Part shown: piece after piece, positions 8,710-17,861 of the stretch
Numbering within the stretch: the stretch's first letter is position 1
How the letters are laid out: the number at the start of each line of letters is the position of its first letter
DNA from: Novosphingobium sp.
GTDB taxonomy: Bacteria; Pseudomonadota; Alphaproteobacteria; Sphingomonadales; Sphingomonadaceae
Direction of reading: 5' to 3'
Assembly (NCBI GenBank): GCA_024236235.1
Contig: JACKKV010000001.1
Location: 1 to 64,000, forward strand
DNA length: 64,000 bases
Made by a program: the position numbers and the translations under genes
The notes under the pieces: generated by a model
Seen by the model: only the letters and a program-made list of their open reading frames with translations
Told to the model about the DNA's origin: nothing
Database searches by the model: none

Positions 8710-8808
8710 GGCAGCGCTCCTAATCTGCGACGGCGCGCATTCCAAATGTTTCCGGCCAAATGTTCCGTCAGGACTGGACGATTTTACCGGGGCTGACATT
8801 ATCGGGCG

Positions 8809-9195
8809 ATGCAACGCCTCGTCTTCCTGCTCTCGCTCGCCCTCTCGGCCTGCGTCACCTATCAGGTGAAGAGCGACGGCATCGTCCGCGCCCGGCTGGG
8901 CGAGGCGGCAACGCTGGGCCAGGTGACGGTCGTTCCGCTGAAACTGCTCGAAGACAGCCGCTGCCCCGCTGTTGTCCAATGCGTCTGGGCCGGCCGCGTC
9001 AGGATCGAAGCCCGCCTTGGCACTGGCGTGGAACCCCAGCTCCACGAACTGACCGGCGGACAACCGCTGACCCTGTCCGGCGGCACTCTGGAACTGGTCG
9101 AAGTCGAACCCGAAGCGAAGCCCGACCGGACAATCTATCCGGAAGACTATCGCTTCGGTTTCAGATTCAGGCGCGGCGATCAGCCCGCTTTCTGA
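8809..9195 (+). CDS. Hypothetical lipoprotein
   Basis: A 128-residue protein with a lipoprotein signal (MQRLVFLLSLALSAC; lipobox LSAC, lipidated Cys15). The mature domain has a Cys pair (SRCPAVVQC) and a beta-rich pattern (GRVRIEARLG, GGTLELVEVEPEAKP). No known family. It is divergent from thiE and its last 16 bp overlap the 3' end of the aldolase gene on the other strand. Confidence 0.72.
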   Translation: MQRLVFLLSLALSACVTYQVKSDGIVRARLGEAATLGQVTVVPLKLLEDSRCPAVVQCVWAGRVRIEARLGTGVEPQLHELTGGQPLTLSGGTLELVEVEPEAKPDRTIYPEDYRFGFRFRRGDQPAF

Positions 9196-10076
9196 GTCGA
9201 ACCCTTGTAGATATCGTCAATCGCGCTGCCCAGCGCGGCGTCGAATTCGGCATCGCTCATCTGCGCGCGCAGATCCTCCAGCAGGGCACGGCTGAAGCTG
9301 GCGATGATGCCACGGTTCTTCGACAGCTCCACGCAGGCTTCCGGCCGGTTGTAACCTCCCGACAGCGCGACCACGCGCAGCACCTTGGGATGGTCGACCA
9401 GCGGATCGAAAGTGCCGGGCACCACCGGGAGGGAGAGCTTGAGCATGACCTGCTGACCTTCGGGCAGCTCCTCAAGATTCTTGAGGATTTCCTCAAGCAT
9501 GATCGTGTCGCATTCGGCGCGCGTCGCGCTCTTGATGTTAATTTCCGGCTCCAGCATCGGCATCATGCCATGCGCCAGCACCTGCTTGCCCACTTCAAAC
9601 TGCTGCTTCACAATCGCGGCAATACCTTCACGATTGGCCGAGTTGATGACTGAACGCTCCTTCGTGCCGAATACGCCCAACGCGCTGGCGCGGGTCAGCA
9701 ATGCGTCAAGTTCGGGCATCGGCTTCATTAGCTGGACACCGTTCACCTCGTCTTCCAGCCCCTTGTCGATCTTGATGAAGGGCACGATGCCCTTTTCGAT
9801 CAGCGCCGCCGGGGTCGGCTTGCCGTTCACCTGGCCATCCATCGTGCGTTCAAACAGGATCGCACCGATCACCTTGTCGCCAGAGAAAGCGGTGGAGGAA
9901 ATGATCCGGCTGCGCATCTGGTGAATGAGGCCGAACATCTCCTCTTCACTGGTCCATGCGCCTTCCTCGACCCCATAGCCTTTCAGTGCCTTGGGGGTCG
10001 AACCGCCGCTCTGGTCCAGTGCGGCCACAAAGCCGTTACCATCCGCGAATTTCTTGAGCATGTCCTGATGCTGCAT
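9180..10076 (-). CDS. Fructose-bisphosphate aldolase, class I
   Basis: A 298-residue class I (Schiff-base) aldolase starting MQHQDMLKKFADGNGFVAAL. Recognisable blocks: ALDQSGGSTPKALKGYG, IGAILFERTMDG, VPFIKIDKGLE, MPMLEPEINIKS, MLKLSLPVVPG and VVALSGGYNRPEAC. It cleaves fructose-1,6-bisphosphate to GAP and DHAP. It ends the minus-strand series tkt-gap-MOSC-pgk-VOC-fba. Two in-frame ATGs (10076 and 10061) are possible starts; the first is kept. Confidence 0.94.
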   Translation of the reverse strand: MQHQDMLKKFADGNGFVAALDQSGGSTPKALKGYGVEEGAWTSEEEMFGLIHQMRSRIISSTAFSGDKVIGAILFERTMDGQVNGKPTPAALIEKGIVPFIKIDKGLEDEVNGVQLMKPMPELDALLTRASALGVFGTKERSVINSANREGIAAIVKQQFEVGKQVLAHGMMPMLEPEINIKSATRAECDTIMLEEILKNLEELPEGQQVMLKLSLPVVPGTFDPLVDHPKVLRVVALSGGYNRPEACVELSKNRGIIASFSRALLEDLRAQMSDAEFDAALGSAIDDIYKGSTQKAG

Positions 10077-10160
10077 GTTCCTGCCTGCCTCTGTGCTTGA
10101 GTGTTCCCGTGGAAATTTCTGGCGGCGCCTTAGCCAGCAAGGCGCGCGCTCGCAACCGCG

Positions 10161-10586
10161 TCAACCATTCTCGTCCACGCCCGCTTCGGGCGGACCTTTC
10201 AGTTCCAGCTGGTTGCCTTCCGGATCGCTGATGTAAATGCTGGGGCCAAAGCCTTGCGCGCCATAGCGGCGACCAACCTCGATCCCGGTCAGCCCGTGCT
10301 CGCCCAGCTGGCGGATGATCGCGGCTTCGTCCCACTCTTCCAGACGGAAGCAGAGGTGATCGAGATTGCGCCCGCCTGCACCGGGCGCCGCGCCGCCCTG
10401 ACGCCCCAGCGCGCCATTCACATCGACCAGATCGAGAAGGGATGCGCCCGCCCGCAGCTGGACCAGGCCCAGTTCTTCAATGCGCCGTTCCTCATGCGCG
10501 CCCAGCACATCGCCATAGAAGCGGATCATCCGATCCATGTCGCGCACGCGCAGCACGACATGGTCAATGGCCGCCAACCGGATCAT
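10161..10586 (-). CDS. VOC-family (glyoxalase-like) protein
   Basis: A 141-residue VOC protein: [20 protein letters not shown] opens the first beta-alpha-beta-beta-beta module, and [10 protein letters not shown] plus [15 protein letters not shown] form the second. Metal ligands are visible as His9, Glu-containing SLLDLVD region, His in LDHLCF and Glu in QLELKG. The substrate is unknown. ATG 10586 overlaps the pgk stop (ATGA), indicating translational coupling with pgk. Confidence 0.85.
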   Translation of the reverse strand: MIRLAAIDHVVLRVRDMDRMIRFYGDVLGAHEERRIEELGLVQLRAGASLLDLVDVNGALGRQGGAAPGAGGRNLDHLCFRLEEWDEAAIIRQLGEHGLTGIEVGRRYGAQGFGPSIYISDPEGNQLELKGPPEAGVDENG

Positions 10587-11782
10587 TCTTCCAGCGCAGC
10601 GACGCCCGGCAGTTCCTTGCCTTCCATCCATTCCAGGAAAGCACCGCCAGCAGTTGAAATATAGGAAAAATCACTCGCCGCCCCGGCATGATTGAGCGCG
10701 GCAACCGTATCGCCCCCGCCCGCGACGGAGGTCAGCGAGCCTTCCTTGCTCAGCGCCGCCGCCATGCGCGCAAGCGCGACCGTGGCGGCATCGAACGGCG
10801 TCGTTTCGAACGCGCCCAGCGGCCCGTTCCACACCAGGGTGCGGCAGGTCTTGAGGACATCGCCCAGCGCTTCGACCGCTTGTGGACCGACGTCCAGAAT
10901 CATCTCGTCCGCAGCCACCTCATGCACGTTGCAGACCCGCATGCTGGGCGGGTTGGCGGCAAATTCCTTCGCCACGACGACGTCATAGGGCAAGTGAACG
11001 GTGCAGCCCGCCGCATCGGCGGCGTCCATGATGGCCGTGGCAGTGCCTGCCAGTTCATGCTCGCACAGGCTCTTGCCGACATCCACCCCACGCGCGGCAA
11101 GGAAAGTATTGGCCATGCCGCCGCCGATGATGAGGTGATCGACCTTGCCCACCAGATGCCGCAGCACGTCCAGCTTGCTCGAGACCTTGGCCCCGCCGAC
11201 CACCGCAGCCACCGGCTGTTCGGGCGTGCCCAGCGCCTTTTCCAGCGCTTCCAGCTCAGCCTGCATGGCGCGCCCGGCGTAAGCAGGCAGGACATGGGCC
11301 AGACCTTCGGTGGTGGCATGCGCGCGATGCGCGGCGGAAAAGGCATCGTTCACATAAAAATCGGCGTTGGCGGCGATGGCGCGGACGAAATCGGGGTCAT
11401 TCTTTTCCTCGCCGGGCCAGAACCGGGTGTTTTCAAGCATGCCGATATCGCCGGGACGCAGAATGCCGATGGCCTGTGCCGCCACCTCCCCCGCCACTTC
11501 GGGGATGAACATGATCTCGCGGCCGATCACCTGTTCTACCGCGCCCTGCACCAGGCTGAGCGACATGGTCGAATGGCGCTGCCCCTTGGGCCGTCCGAAA
11601 TGCGCCAGAAGCAGCACTTTTGCGCCCGCATCCGCCAGTTCCAGAATGCTTGGCATCGCCGCCGTCACCCGCGTCACATCCGTGACATGTCCATCCTGCA
11701 TCGGCAGGTTCAGGTCGACTCGCAGCAGCGCGACCTTGCCGCGTACATCGCCCAGATCGTCCAGCGTGCGAAATGCGGTCAT
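10583..11782 (-). CDS. pgk: Phosphoglycerate kinase
   Basis: A 399-residue enzyme of the full family length. N-terminal 3-PG site: [17 protein letters not shown] and [10 protein letters not shown]; hinge and nucleotide site: [27 protein letters not shown]-terminal phosphate loop: [12 protein letters not shown]. It makes ATP from 1,3-bisphosphoglycerate in glycolysis. The start overlaps the end of the MOSC gene and the stop overlaps the VOC gene, so gap-MOSC-pgk-VOC form a tightly packed operon. Confidence 0.97.
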   Translation of the reverse strand: MTAFRTLDDLGDVRGKVALLRVDLNLPMQDGHVTDVTRVTAAMPSILELADAGAKVLLLAHFGRPKGQRHSTMSLSLVQGAVEQVIGREIMFIPEVAGEVAAQAIGILRPGDIGMLENTRFWPGEEKNDPDFVRAIAANADFYVNDAFSAAHRAHATTEGLAHVLPAYAGRAMQAELEALEKALGTPEQPVAAVVGGAKVSSKLDVLRHLVGKVDHLIIGGGMANTFLAARGVDVGKSLCEHELAGTATAIMDAADAAGCTVHLPYDVVVAKEFAANPPSMRVCNVHEVAADEMILDVGPQAVEALGDVLKTCRTLVWNGPLGAFETTPFDAATVALARMAAALSKEGSLTSVAGGGDTVAALNHAGAASDFSYISTAGGAFLEWMEGKELPGVAALEE

Positions 11783-12234
11783 TCCTCGATCCTTATGTCA
11801 TCCCCGACGGCGATATCGCCGTCTTCCAGCACCCGGCCCAGCACTCCGCCGCGCCAGTCCGGCATCAGCGCCGCTTTCAACCCCGGCCGGATTGCTTCCA
11901 TCCGGTTGCACGGGTCGCACTCCATGGTCACTTCGATCACGAGCGACGAACCGACCCGGATCTTCGCGCCTTCACGCCGCGGCAGGCGTAACCCGGAGAC
12001 CAGCAGATTGGCGCGGCGCTGCCACCATTCGATATCAGCGCCAAGTTCCGCCATGGCCGCCTGCCAGCCGTCCGCCTCGATCAGCGAAATCTGACGACGG
12101 TTGTGGCCGGGTTTAAGCCCCCCGCGATAATCGCCTGCCACGCCCGCTGCGCAGGTGACCGCGACTGCATCGACAGTCTCGATCCCGCCATGCGGCCGGT
12201 CATGGCGGGCGATCCCCGCGAGGCGCCCGGTCAT
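11779..12234 (-). CDS. MOSC domain protein
   Basis: A 151-residue stand-alone MOSC protein with the typical [20 protein letters not shown] opening, [10 protein letters not shown] and the conserved cysteine region [13 protein letters not shown] domains handle sulfur carried on a Cys and occur in molybdenum cofactor sulfurases and YiiM-like proteins. It overlaps pgk by 4 bp and lies 2 bp after gap, an unusual place for a Moco-type protein. Confidence 0.88.
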   Translation of the reverse strand: MTGRLAGIARHDRPHGGIETVDAVAVTCAAGVAGDYRGGLKPGHNRRQISLIEADGWQAAMAELGADIEWWQRRANLLVSGLRLPRREGAKIRVGSSLVIEVTMECDPCNRMEAIRPGLKAALMPDWRGGVLGRVLEDGDIAVGDDIRIEE

Positions 12235-12235
12235 C

Positions 12236-13243
12236 TCAAAGGAAGCTCGCCATAACCCCGGCGGTGTCGATCATCCGGTTGGAGAAGCCCCATTCATTGT
12301 CATACCAGCTGACTACGCGGCCCAGCTTGCCTTCGAGCACGGCGGTTTCCAGGCTGTCGACTGTGGACGACGCCGGATAATGATTGAAGTCCGACGAAAC
12401 CAGCGGCTGATCAGTGTAATCCAGCACGCCCTTCATGGGGCCTTCTGCCGCCGCTTTCAGCGCGGCGTTGATTTCTTCAGCGCTGGTATCGCGGACCGGA
12501 ACGAAGGTCAGGTCGACCAGGCTGACGTTGGGGGTCGGCACGCGCACGGATGAACCGTCGAGCTTGCCCTTCAGTTCCGGCAGCACCAGGCCAACCGCGC
12601 GGGCGGCGCCCGTGGTGGTCGGGATCATGTTGGCGGCACCGGCGCGCGCGCGGCGCAGGTCCGAATGCATCTGGTCCAGCATGCGCTGGTCATTGGTGTA
12701 GCTGTGAATCGTCGTCATGAAACCGCGTTCGATGCCGACCGTGTCCTGCAGCACCTTGGCCACCGGAGCGAGGCAGTTGGTGGTGCAGCTGGCGTTGGAG
12801 ATGATGTCGTCCTCTGCCGTCAGCGTCTGATGATTGACGCCGAAGACGATGGTCTTGGACACGCCATTGGCCGGGGCCGAGATGATGACTCGTTTCGCGC
12901 CGGCGGCCAGATGGGGGCGGCTCGCCTCGTCGGACTGGAAAAAGCCGGTGCATTCCAGCACGATATCAATTCCCATCGCTCCATGCGGCAGCCTGGCAGG
13001 GTCGCGTTCGGAGGTGACCGCGATATCCTTGCCATCGACGGTGATCTTGCCATCGCCCGCCGTCACCGTGCCGGGATAGCGGCCATGCGTGCTGTCATAC
13101 TGAAACAGCAGCGCGTTTGACTTGGTATCGGCCAGATCGTTGATCGCAACCAGGTCGAGATCGTGATCGCTGCGTTCGAGAATGGCGCGAGCAACCAGCC
13201 GCCCGATACGCCCGAAACCGTTGATAGCAACCTTCGTCGCCAT
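12236..13243 (-). CDS. gap: Glyceraldehyde-3-phosphate dehydrogenase, type I
   Basis: A 335-residue enzyme: NAD-binding [19 protein letters not shown] at the N-terminus and catalytic cysteine in [17 protein letters not shown] (about Cys154). ATG 13243 is chosen over ATG 13249 because AGGAG is then 8 bases upstream. It oxidises GAP to 1,3-bisphosphoglycerate, the substrate of the Pgk encoded two genes on. It begins 15 bp after the tkt stop. Confidence 0.97.
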   Translation of the reverse strand: MATKVAINGFGRIGRLVARAILERSDHDLDLVAINDLADTKSNALLFQYDSTHGRYPGTVTAGDGKITVDGKDIAVTSERDPARLPHGAMGIDIVLECTGFFQSDEASRPHLAAGAKRVIISAPANGVSKTIVFGVNHQTLTAEDDIISNASCTTNCLAPVAKVLQDTVGIERGFMTTIHSYTNDQRMLDQMHSDLRRARAGAANMIPTTTGAARAVGLVLPELKGKLDGSSVRVPTPNVSLVDLTFVPVRDTSAEEINAALKAAAEGPMKGVLDYTDQPLVSSDFNHYPASSTVDSLETAVLEGKLGRVVSWYDNEWGFSNRMIDTAGVMASFL

Positions 13244-13257
13244 ATGCATAACTCCTG

Positions 13258-15270
13258 TTAAACTGCTATTTTAGCTTTGATTTTCGGAACAATCGCATCG
13301 ACGGTAAAGCCGAAGCGTTCAAACAGTTCTTCTGCCGGGGCGGATGCGCCGAAGCGGTCGATCCCGATATTGAGCCCTTTCAGCATGGTATAGCGTTCCC
13401 AGCCCTGCGTCGAACCCGCTTCGATGGACACGCGCAGAATCTGGCTGGGCGGGACATCGGGCAGCACATCGTCGCGATAGGCTTCGTCCTGCTGTTCGAA
13501 CAGCTCCATGCACGGCATGGACACTACATCCGCGCCGATCCCTTCACTTTCCAGCCGTTCCGCCACGTCGCAGGCCAGCGCCACTTCCGAACCGGTGGCG
13601 ATGAGGATCACCCGGCGTTCAGCCTTCGCGCCGCGCAGGCGATAGGCGCCGCGTGCGCTGCGATTATGCGCAGACGTCCAGGCTTCATCCCCCTCACCAC
13701 GCAATTGCGGCAGGTTCTGCCGGGTCAGCGCCAGAACGGACGGGGTTCCCGGCGTCTGCAACGCCAGCGCCCAGCATTCTGCCGTTTCGATCACATCGGC
13801 GGGACGATAGACGTTGAGATTGGGAATCAGGCGCAGGCTCATCACATGTTCGACGGGCTGATGAGTGGGGCCATCCTCGCCCAGGCCAATCGAATCATGC
13901 GTCAGCACATAAATGGTTTCGACCTGCTGCAATGCCGACATGCGGATGGCGTTGCGGCAATAATCGCTGAACACCAGGAAGGTGCCGCCATAAGGCACGA
14001 CCCCGCCATGCAGCGCCATGCCGTTCATCGCCGCGGCCATGCCGAATTCGCGAATCCCGTAGTAAAGATAACGCCCGGCATAATCCTGCGCGGTCAGCGG
14101 CGCTGTCGATGCGGTCTTGGTGTTGTTAGAGCCGGTAAGATCGGCCGAACCGCCGATCAGCTGCGGGATCTGTTCGGTAAGCGGCCCCAGCGCCATTTCC
14201 GAAGCCTTGCGGGTGGCGACGGTCTTGGGCTCCTTCGCCAGCTGGCGGATGTAGCCCTGCAGCGCTTCGCCCGCCGCTTCGCCAACAAGGCCGAAACGGG
14301 CAGTGAAGGTTTCACCCTGCGCACCCGCCGCAGCGACGCGTTCCTGCCACTGCAGATGCGCCTCACGCCCGCGATCAGCGATGGAGAGCCAATCCATCTC
14401 GATGTCCTGGGGAACCTCGAACGGAGCCGCATTCCAGCCCAGCTCCTTGCGTGCGGCAGCGATTTCGTCAGCGCCCAGCGGCGCACCATGTGTGGCGCTG
14501 GTGCCCTGCTTGGTCGGTGCGCCCTTGCCGATGATCGTTTTGCAGGCGATCAGCGAGGGGCGATCGTCAGCCAGCGCGGCATCAATCGCGCGTTCGATGT
14601 CGGCAAAATCGTGCCCGTCGCAGCTTTCCACATGCCAGCCGGTGGCGGCGTAACGTGCCTTCACATCCTCGCTGGTGGAAAGCCCGGCCTTGCCGTCGAT
14701 GGTGATGTCATTGTCATCCCACAGCACAATCATCCGGCCCAGCTTGAGGTGGCCGGCCAGGCCGATCGCCTCGTGATTGATGCCTTCCATCAGACATCCG
14801 TCACCCGCGATCACCCAGGTGCGGTGATCGCACAGATCATCGCCGAAATGCGCATTGAGGTGGCGTTCGGCAATCGCCATGCCCACGGCCATGGCCAGCC
14901 CCTGACCCAGCGGGCCGGTCGTGGCTTCCACCCCGTCCAGCAGGAAATTTTCCGGGTGCCCGGCACAGGGGCTGCCCAACTGGCGGAAATTGCGGATATC
15001 TTCCATCGTCGGGCGTTCGTAACCGCTCAGATTGAGCAGCGCATAAATCAGCATCGAACCATGGCCGGCGGACAGGACAAAACGGTCGCGATCTTCCCAA
15101 TGCGGCGCCGAGGGGTCAAATTTCAGATATTTCGACCACAGGACGGTGGCGACATCGGCCATCCCCATCGGCATGCCGGGGTGCCCGCTGTTCGCGGCCT
15201 GCACGGCATCCATCGACAGGGCGCGGATGGCGTTAGCCATGGACGCCAGGCGGGTCGAATCGAGGCTCAT
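13258..15270 (-). CDS. tkt: Transketolase
   Basis: A 670-residue enzyme starting [23 protein letters not shown]-binding region [19 protein letters not shown]...DDNDITIDG; substrate residues in [13 protein letters not shown]; central pyrimidine domain with [19 protein letters not shown]-terminal [22 protein letters not shown] 15270 has AGGAG 9 bases upstream; the longer open frame has no such site. First gene of the carbon cluster; no CBB-specific gene is present, so it serves the pentose phosphate pathway. Confidence 0.96.
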   Translation of the reverse strand: MSLDSTRLASMANAIRALSMDAVQAANSGHPGMPMGMADVATVLWSKYLKFDPSAPHWEDRDRFVLSAGHGSMLIYALLNLSGYERPTMEDIRNFRQLGSPCAGHPENFLLDGVEATTGPLGQGLAMAVGMAIAERHLNAHFGDDLCDHRTWVIAGDGCLMEGINHEAIGLAGHLKLGRMIVLWDDNDITIDGKAGLSTSEDVKARYAATGWHVESCDGHDFADIERAIDAALADDRPSLIACKTIIGKGAPTKQGTSATHGAPLGADEIAAARKELGWNAAPFEVPQDIEMDWLSIADRGREAHLQWQERVAAAGAQGETFTARFGLVGEAAGEALQGYIRQLAKEPKTVATRKASEMALGPLTEQIPQLIGGSADLTGSNNTKTASTAPLTAQDYAGRYLYYGIREFGMAAAMNGMALHGGVVPYGGTFLVFSDYCRNAIRMSALQQVETIYVLTHDSIGLGEDGPTHQPVEHVMSLRLIPNLNVYRPADVIETAECWALALQTPGTPSVLALTRQNLPQLRGEGDEAWTSAHNRSARGAYRLRGAKAERRVILIATGSEVALACDVAERLESEGIGADVVSMPCMELFEQQDEAYRDDVLPDVPPSQILRVSIEAGSTQGWERYTMLKGLNIGIDRFGASAPAEELFERFGFTVDAIVPKIKAKIAV

Positions 15271-15464
15271 CTGGACTTGCTCCTGCGGGCGCCGGTTTTG
15301 TGTGGGCGATCGGGTGCGATTCGGCGCGCGGCTTCCTTTGCGGACGCACCGCCGCCCGTCAAGCATCGCCACCCCGGATGATGGCAGCGGTTTTCCGCAG
15401 ATTTCTTCGCAGCAGCTACGCGCAACCCTTTGCGCTTAGCGCCTAATGCGCTAGCTTTGAGGCT

Positions 15465-15665
15465 ATGGAGGGGCACTCTCTCGAAGACGCAATCATGCGC
15501 ATTCAGGCCGCACTGTCACGCGCGGAAACTGCCGGGCGCAAATGCGCCACGCGGCTGGCGCTTGGCCCCAACCCCACATTACTGCGCCAGCATCAGGCGT
15601 TGAAGAACTCCGTCAGCACGTCTTTGGCTGAACTGGACCGGCTGATCGAAGGGCTGGAGGATTGA
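15465..15665 (+). CDS. Small hypothetical protein upstream of zapA
   Basis: A 66-residue protein, probably mostly helical (MRIQAALSRAETAGRK, RQHQALKNSVSTSLAELDRL). Its TGA stop overlaps the TTG start of zapA (ATTGA), implying coupled translation. Length, helicity and position suggest a small coiled-coil cell-division accessory, but this is inference; no family is recognised with certainty. It faces divergently from tkt. Confidence 0.7.
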   Translation: MEGHSLEDAIMRIQAALSRAETAGRKCATRLALGPNPTLLRQHQALKNSVSTSLAELDRLIEGLED

Positions 15666-16015
15666 GCAACGTCACGCTCAGGATCGGTGGGCGCAGCTAT
15701 ACCGTCGCCTGCGCCGAAGGCGAAGAAGCGCACATCACGCGCCTTGGCCGGATGGTGGACGAAAAGTTGACCGACCTGCCCTCAGGCGGTGGCAACAATG
15801 AATTGCGCTCGCTCCTGTTTGCCAGCCTGATCCTGGCGGACGAACTGCACGACGCCCGCAAGGCTGCCGCCACGGCAGCGCCGCCGCCTGCCCCCCCCAC
15901 CCCGGCGCCCGCGCCCGCTGCACTCTCGCCGCAGGCACTGGCCACATTGGGGCAGATCGCGCAACGTATCGAAATTCTTGCCGACACGCTTGAGCAGGCT
16001 GCCACAACCCCCTAG
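15662..16015 (+). CDS. zapA: Cell division protein ZapA
   Basis: A 117-residue protein starting (TTG) MSNVTLRIGGRSYTVACAEG, the beta-hairpin opening of ZapA, followed by EEAHITRLGRMVDEKL and a helical stretch LRSLLFASLILADELHDARK. A Pro/Ala-rich linker (PPPAPPTPAPAPA) separates the core from a C-terminal helix. ZapA cross-links FtsZ filaments. The order zapA - 6S RNA - 5-formyl-THF cyclo-ligase is a known proteobacterial arrangement and supports the call. Confidence 0.88.
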   Translation: MSNVTLRIGGRSYTVACAEGEEAHITRLGRMVDEKLTDLPSGGGNNELRSLLFASLILADELHDARKAAATAAPPPAPPTPAPAPAALSPQALATLGQIAQRIEILADTLEQAATTP

Positions 16016-16049
16016 ATAGGGCATGACGGGTACTGCCCGGCACGAGCCG

Positions 16050-16175
16050 CTTGAATATCCCTGAGGCTATAAGCAATCCAAGGGGGCTGTCCCTGGCCTG
16101 GCCACTCTGTTTCCATTGGGGTCCGGCACATATGGCTCCCACCTGACGTTTTGGCGTCAGAGGATTTCCCGGCAC
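16050..16175 (+). ncRNA. ssrS: 6S RNA (ssrS)
   Basis: Between zapA and the 5-FCL gene, the classical position of 6S RNA. The 5' side AATATCCCTGAGGC can pair with the 3' side GCGTCAGAGGATTT to close a long hairpin, and the middle holds CTGGCCTGGCC/GGGGTCCGGC-type stems that mimic an open promoter. 6S RNA binds sigma-70 holoenzyme in stationary phase. Ends are approximate. Confidence 0.72.
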
Positions 16176-16199
16176 CGACCCATGGTGGTCCCGTCACCC

Positions 16200-16218
16200 G
16201 ATGCCTTGGCAAGGCATC
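16200..16218 (+). promoter_or_regulatory. Perfect hairpin before 5-FCL
   Basis: GATGCCTT-GGC-AAGGCATC is an 8-bp perfect stem with a 3-base loop, 11 bases before the possible GTG start and 23 before the TTG start of the 5-FCL gene. No T-run follows, so it is not a standard terminator; it may be a 3' processing signal for 6S RNA or a translation-control element. Confidence 0.5.
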
Positions 16219-16228
16219 AGCATTGCGC

Positions 16229-16822
16229 GTGGAGTTTCATTTGCAGGAAAAGCAAACCTTGCGCGCCCAGTTGCGCCAGAAGCGGCGCGATTATGTCGCC
16301 GCGCTGCCCGAATCGACCCGCGGCCTGCTGTTCCGTCGCCCTCCCGCCGCCATTCACGCGCTGATCCCGGAGGGTTCGATCATCGGGCTTTACAGCGCCC
16401 TGCCCGCCGAAGCCCCACCTGAAGGCTATGCGCGCTGGTTCTTCGAAGCCGGGCACAAGCTGGCGTTACCGTTTTTCGTCAATCGCGGCGCAGCCATGCA
16501 ATTCCGGGCCTTCGGCGACCCGCATGGCGAAAGCGATCTTGCGGTCGGCCCCTTCGGCATGTTGCAGCCCGACCGTTCAGCCCCGCTGCTGGAACCTGAC
16601 GTGCTGTTCATGCCGCTGATCGGCTTCGATGCTCAGGGTGGCAGGCTGGGACAGGGCGGCGGGCATTACGATCGGTGGCTGGCCGATCATCCGGGCAAGA
16701 TCGCCCTGGGACTCGCCTGGGATTGCCAGTTGCTGGAGAGTTTCCCGCGCGAAATTCACGACAAGCCGCTAAGCGCGGTGATCACCCCCACCCGGCTGTA
16801 CGGGCCGTTTCAGCAGGATTGA
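16229..16822 (+). CDS. 5-formyltetrahydrofolate cyclo-ligase
   Basis: About 197 residues: N-terminal basic helix QTLRAQLRQKRRDYVA, central ALPFFVNRGAAMQFR, and the glycine-rich ATP/folate motif RLGQGGGHYDRWLADHPG (GxGGGxYD). The enzyme recycles 5-formyl-THF to methenyl-THF. Start is GTG 16229, or TTG 16241 with GGAG 6 bases upstream; the frame is open further upstream but would run through the 6S RNA. DUF2842 follows after 8 bp. Confidence 0.88.
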   Translation: MEFHLQEKQTLRAQLRQKRRDYVAALPESTRGLLFRRPPAAIHALIPEGSIIGLYSALPAEAPPEGYARWFFEAGHKLALPFFVNRGAAMQFRAFGDPHGESDLAVGPFGMLQPDRSAPLLEPDVLFMPLIGFDAQGGRLGQGGGHYDRWLADHPGKIALGLAWDCQLLESFPREIHDKPLSAVITPTRLYGPFQQD

Positions 16823-16830
16823 ACCAACCT

Positions 16831-17052
16831 ATGCGCAAGAAACCCACGATGCGAATTCCGCTGGGCGTCCTGGGCCTGCTGCTGGCGCTGACAATTTATG
16901 CCTTGCTGGTGGCCAAGGCGTCAGCATGGATCGGGCAATGGCCCGTACTGGCGCAGACGCTGGCCTATGTCGTGCTGGGAACGATCTGGCTGCTGCCGTT
17001 GCGGCGGTTCCTGATCTGGATGGAAACGGGGCGGTTTTCGCCGCCCGAATAA
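16831..17052 (+). CDS. DUF2842 family membrane protein
   Basis: A 73-residue protein with two predicted membrane helices (LGVLGLLLALTIYALLVAKA and LAQTLAYVVLGTIWLLPL) and the C-terminal WMETGRF signature of DUF2842, a small inner-membrane family of alphaproteobacteria with unknown role. It follows the 5-FCL gene by 8 bp and is probably co-transcribed. Confidence 0.82.
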   Translation: MRKKPTMRIPLGVLGLLLALTIYALLVAKASAWIGQWPVLAQTLAYVVLGTIWLLPLRRFLIWMETGRFSPPE

Positions 17053-17124
17053 GCGGCCGTTGACGCTCTAGGCGGCAGGACCATTGGCCATCAGCATCAT
17101 TCCGGGTCAGGAAAATACCCCAAG

Positions 17125-17201
<77 letters not shown>

Positions 17202-17399
17202 GCAAACAGGCGTGCACCGCTTGGGAGCCGCGCCACTAGGGCAGGTCTGGCAGGCTGTCAACTATCCCAAATCGCTCTTCGCCATTCTTGTGCCGCGCGC
17301 CGGAAAAATCGCGCCAGGCAAGTGTGTGTTAACCATATTTTCGGGCTTTGCCGCCATTCCTTCCCCTGAAATCCGCTCACCGGAACAGGACGGAACGAC

Positions 17400-17855
17400 A
17401 TGCGTTTGCCCATCATCGCCGCCACCGCTTTCGCCGCCGCCATCGCTGCACCGCTGCATGCCGATGCGGGGGTTATCCTGAACAGCGCAGTCTTCGTCGA
17501 ACGCAGCGACGGCGCGGCACATGCCCGGCGCTTCATCGAACCGGCCAGCCTGCTGAACCGGGGCGATAATGTCGTGCTGGTCCTGGACTGGCATGCTCAC
17601 CGCCAGTCGAACGGCTTCGTGCTGACCAGTCCCATCCCCGGCACGCTGAAATTCCAGCGCAGCAGCCGCGACAATCAGGAAGTGTCAGTCGATGGCGGCA
17701 AAAGCTGGGGCCAGATCGGGCAATTGCGGGTTGCTGATGGCGGGGCCTGGCGCTTCGCCACGCCGGAAGACGTCACTCATATCCGCTGGCGCATCCCGGC
17801 CGACATGGCCACGCGTGGCAGCGGCCGGGTAACCTATCGCGCGCTGGTGCGCTGA
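17400..17855 (+). CDS. Hypothetical secreted protein
   Basis: A 151-residue protein with a signal peptide (MRLPIIAATAFAAAIAAPLHADA). The mature part is beta-rich with SLLNRGDNVVLVLDWH, PIPGTLKFQRSSR and VDGGKSWGQIGQLRV, followed by VTHIRWRIPADMATRGSGRV, resembling DUF11-type conserved-repeat (Ig-like) domains that end in a R-x-x-Y-R-A-x-V-like strand. Possibly a surface or periplasmic protein; no certain family. It lies tail to tail with thyA (6-bp gap). Confidence 0.7.
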   Translation: MRLPIIAATAFAAAIAAPLHADAGVILNSAVFVERSDGAAHARRFIEPASLLNRGDNVVLVLDWHAHRQSNGFVLTSPIPGTLKFQRSSRDNQEVSVDGGKSWGQIGQLRVADGGAWRFATPEDVTHIRWRIPADMATRGSGRVTYRALVR

Positions 17856-17861
17856 TCCGGT

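Noticed and set aside
8710..8808. TPP riboswitch upstream of thiE
   Set aside because: The 100-bp leader lacks the CTGAGA and related conserved boxes of the thi element.
13666..15381. A 571-codon open frame antisense to transketolase
   Set aside because: Shadow frame; transketolase motifs on the other strand are complete.
17068..17085. CTAGGCGGCAGG after DUF2842 as another MITE end
   Set aside because: Only 9 bases match the element's end; expected by chance in a G/C-rich genome.
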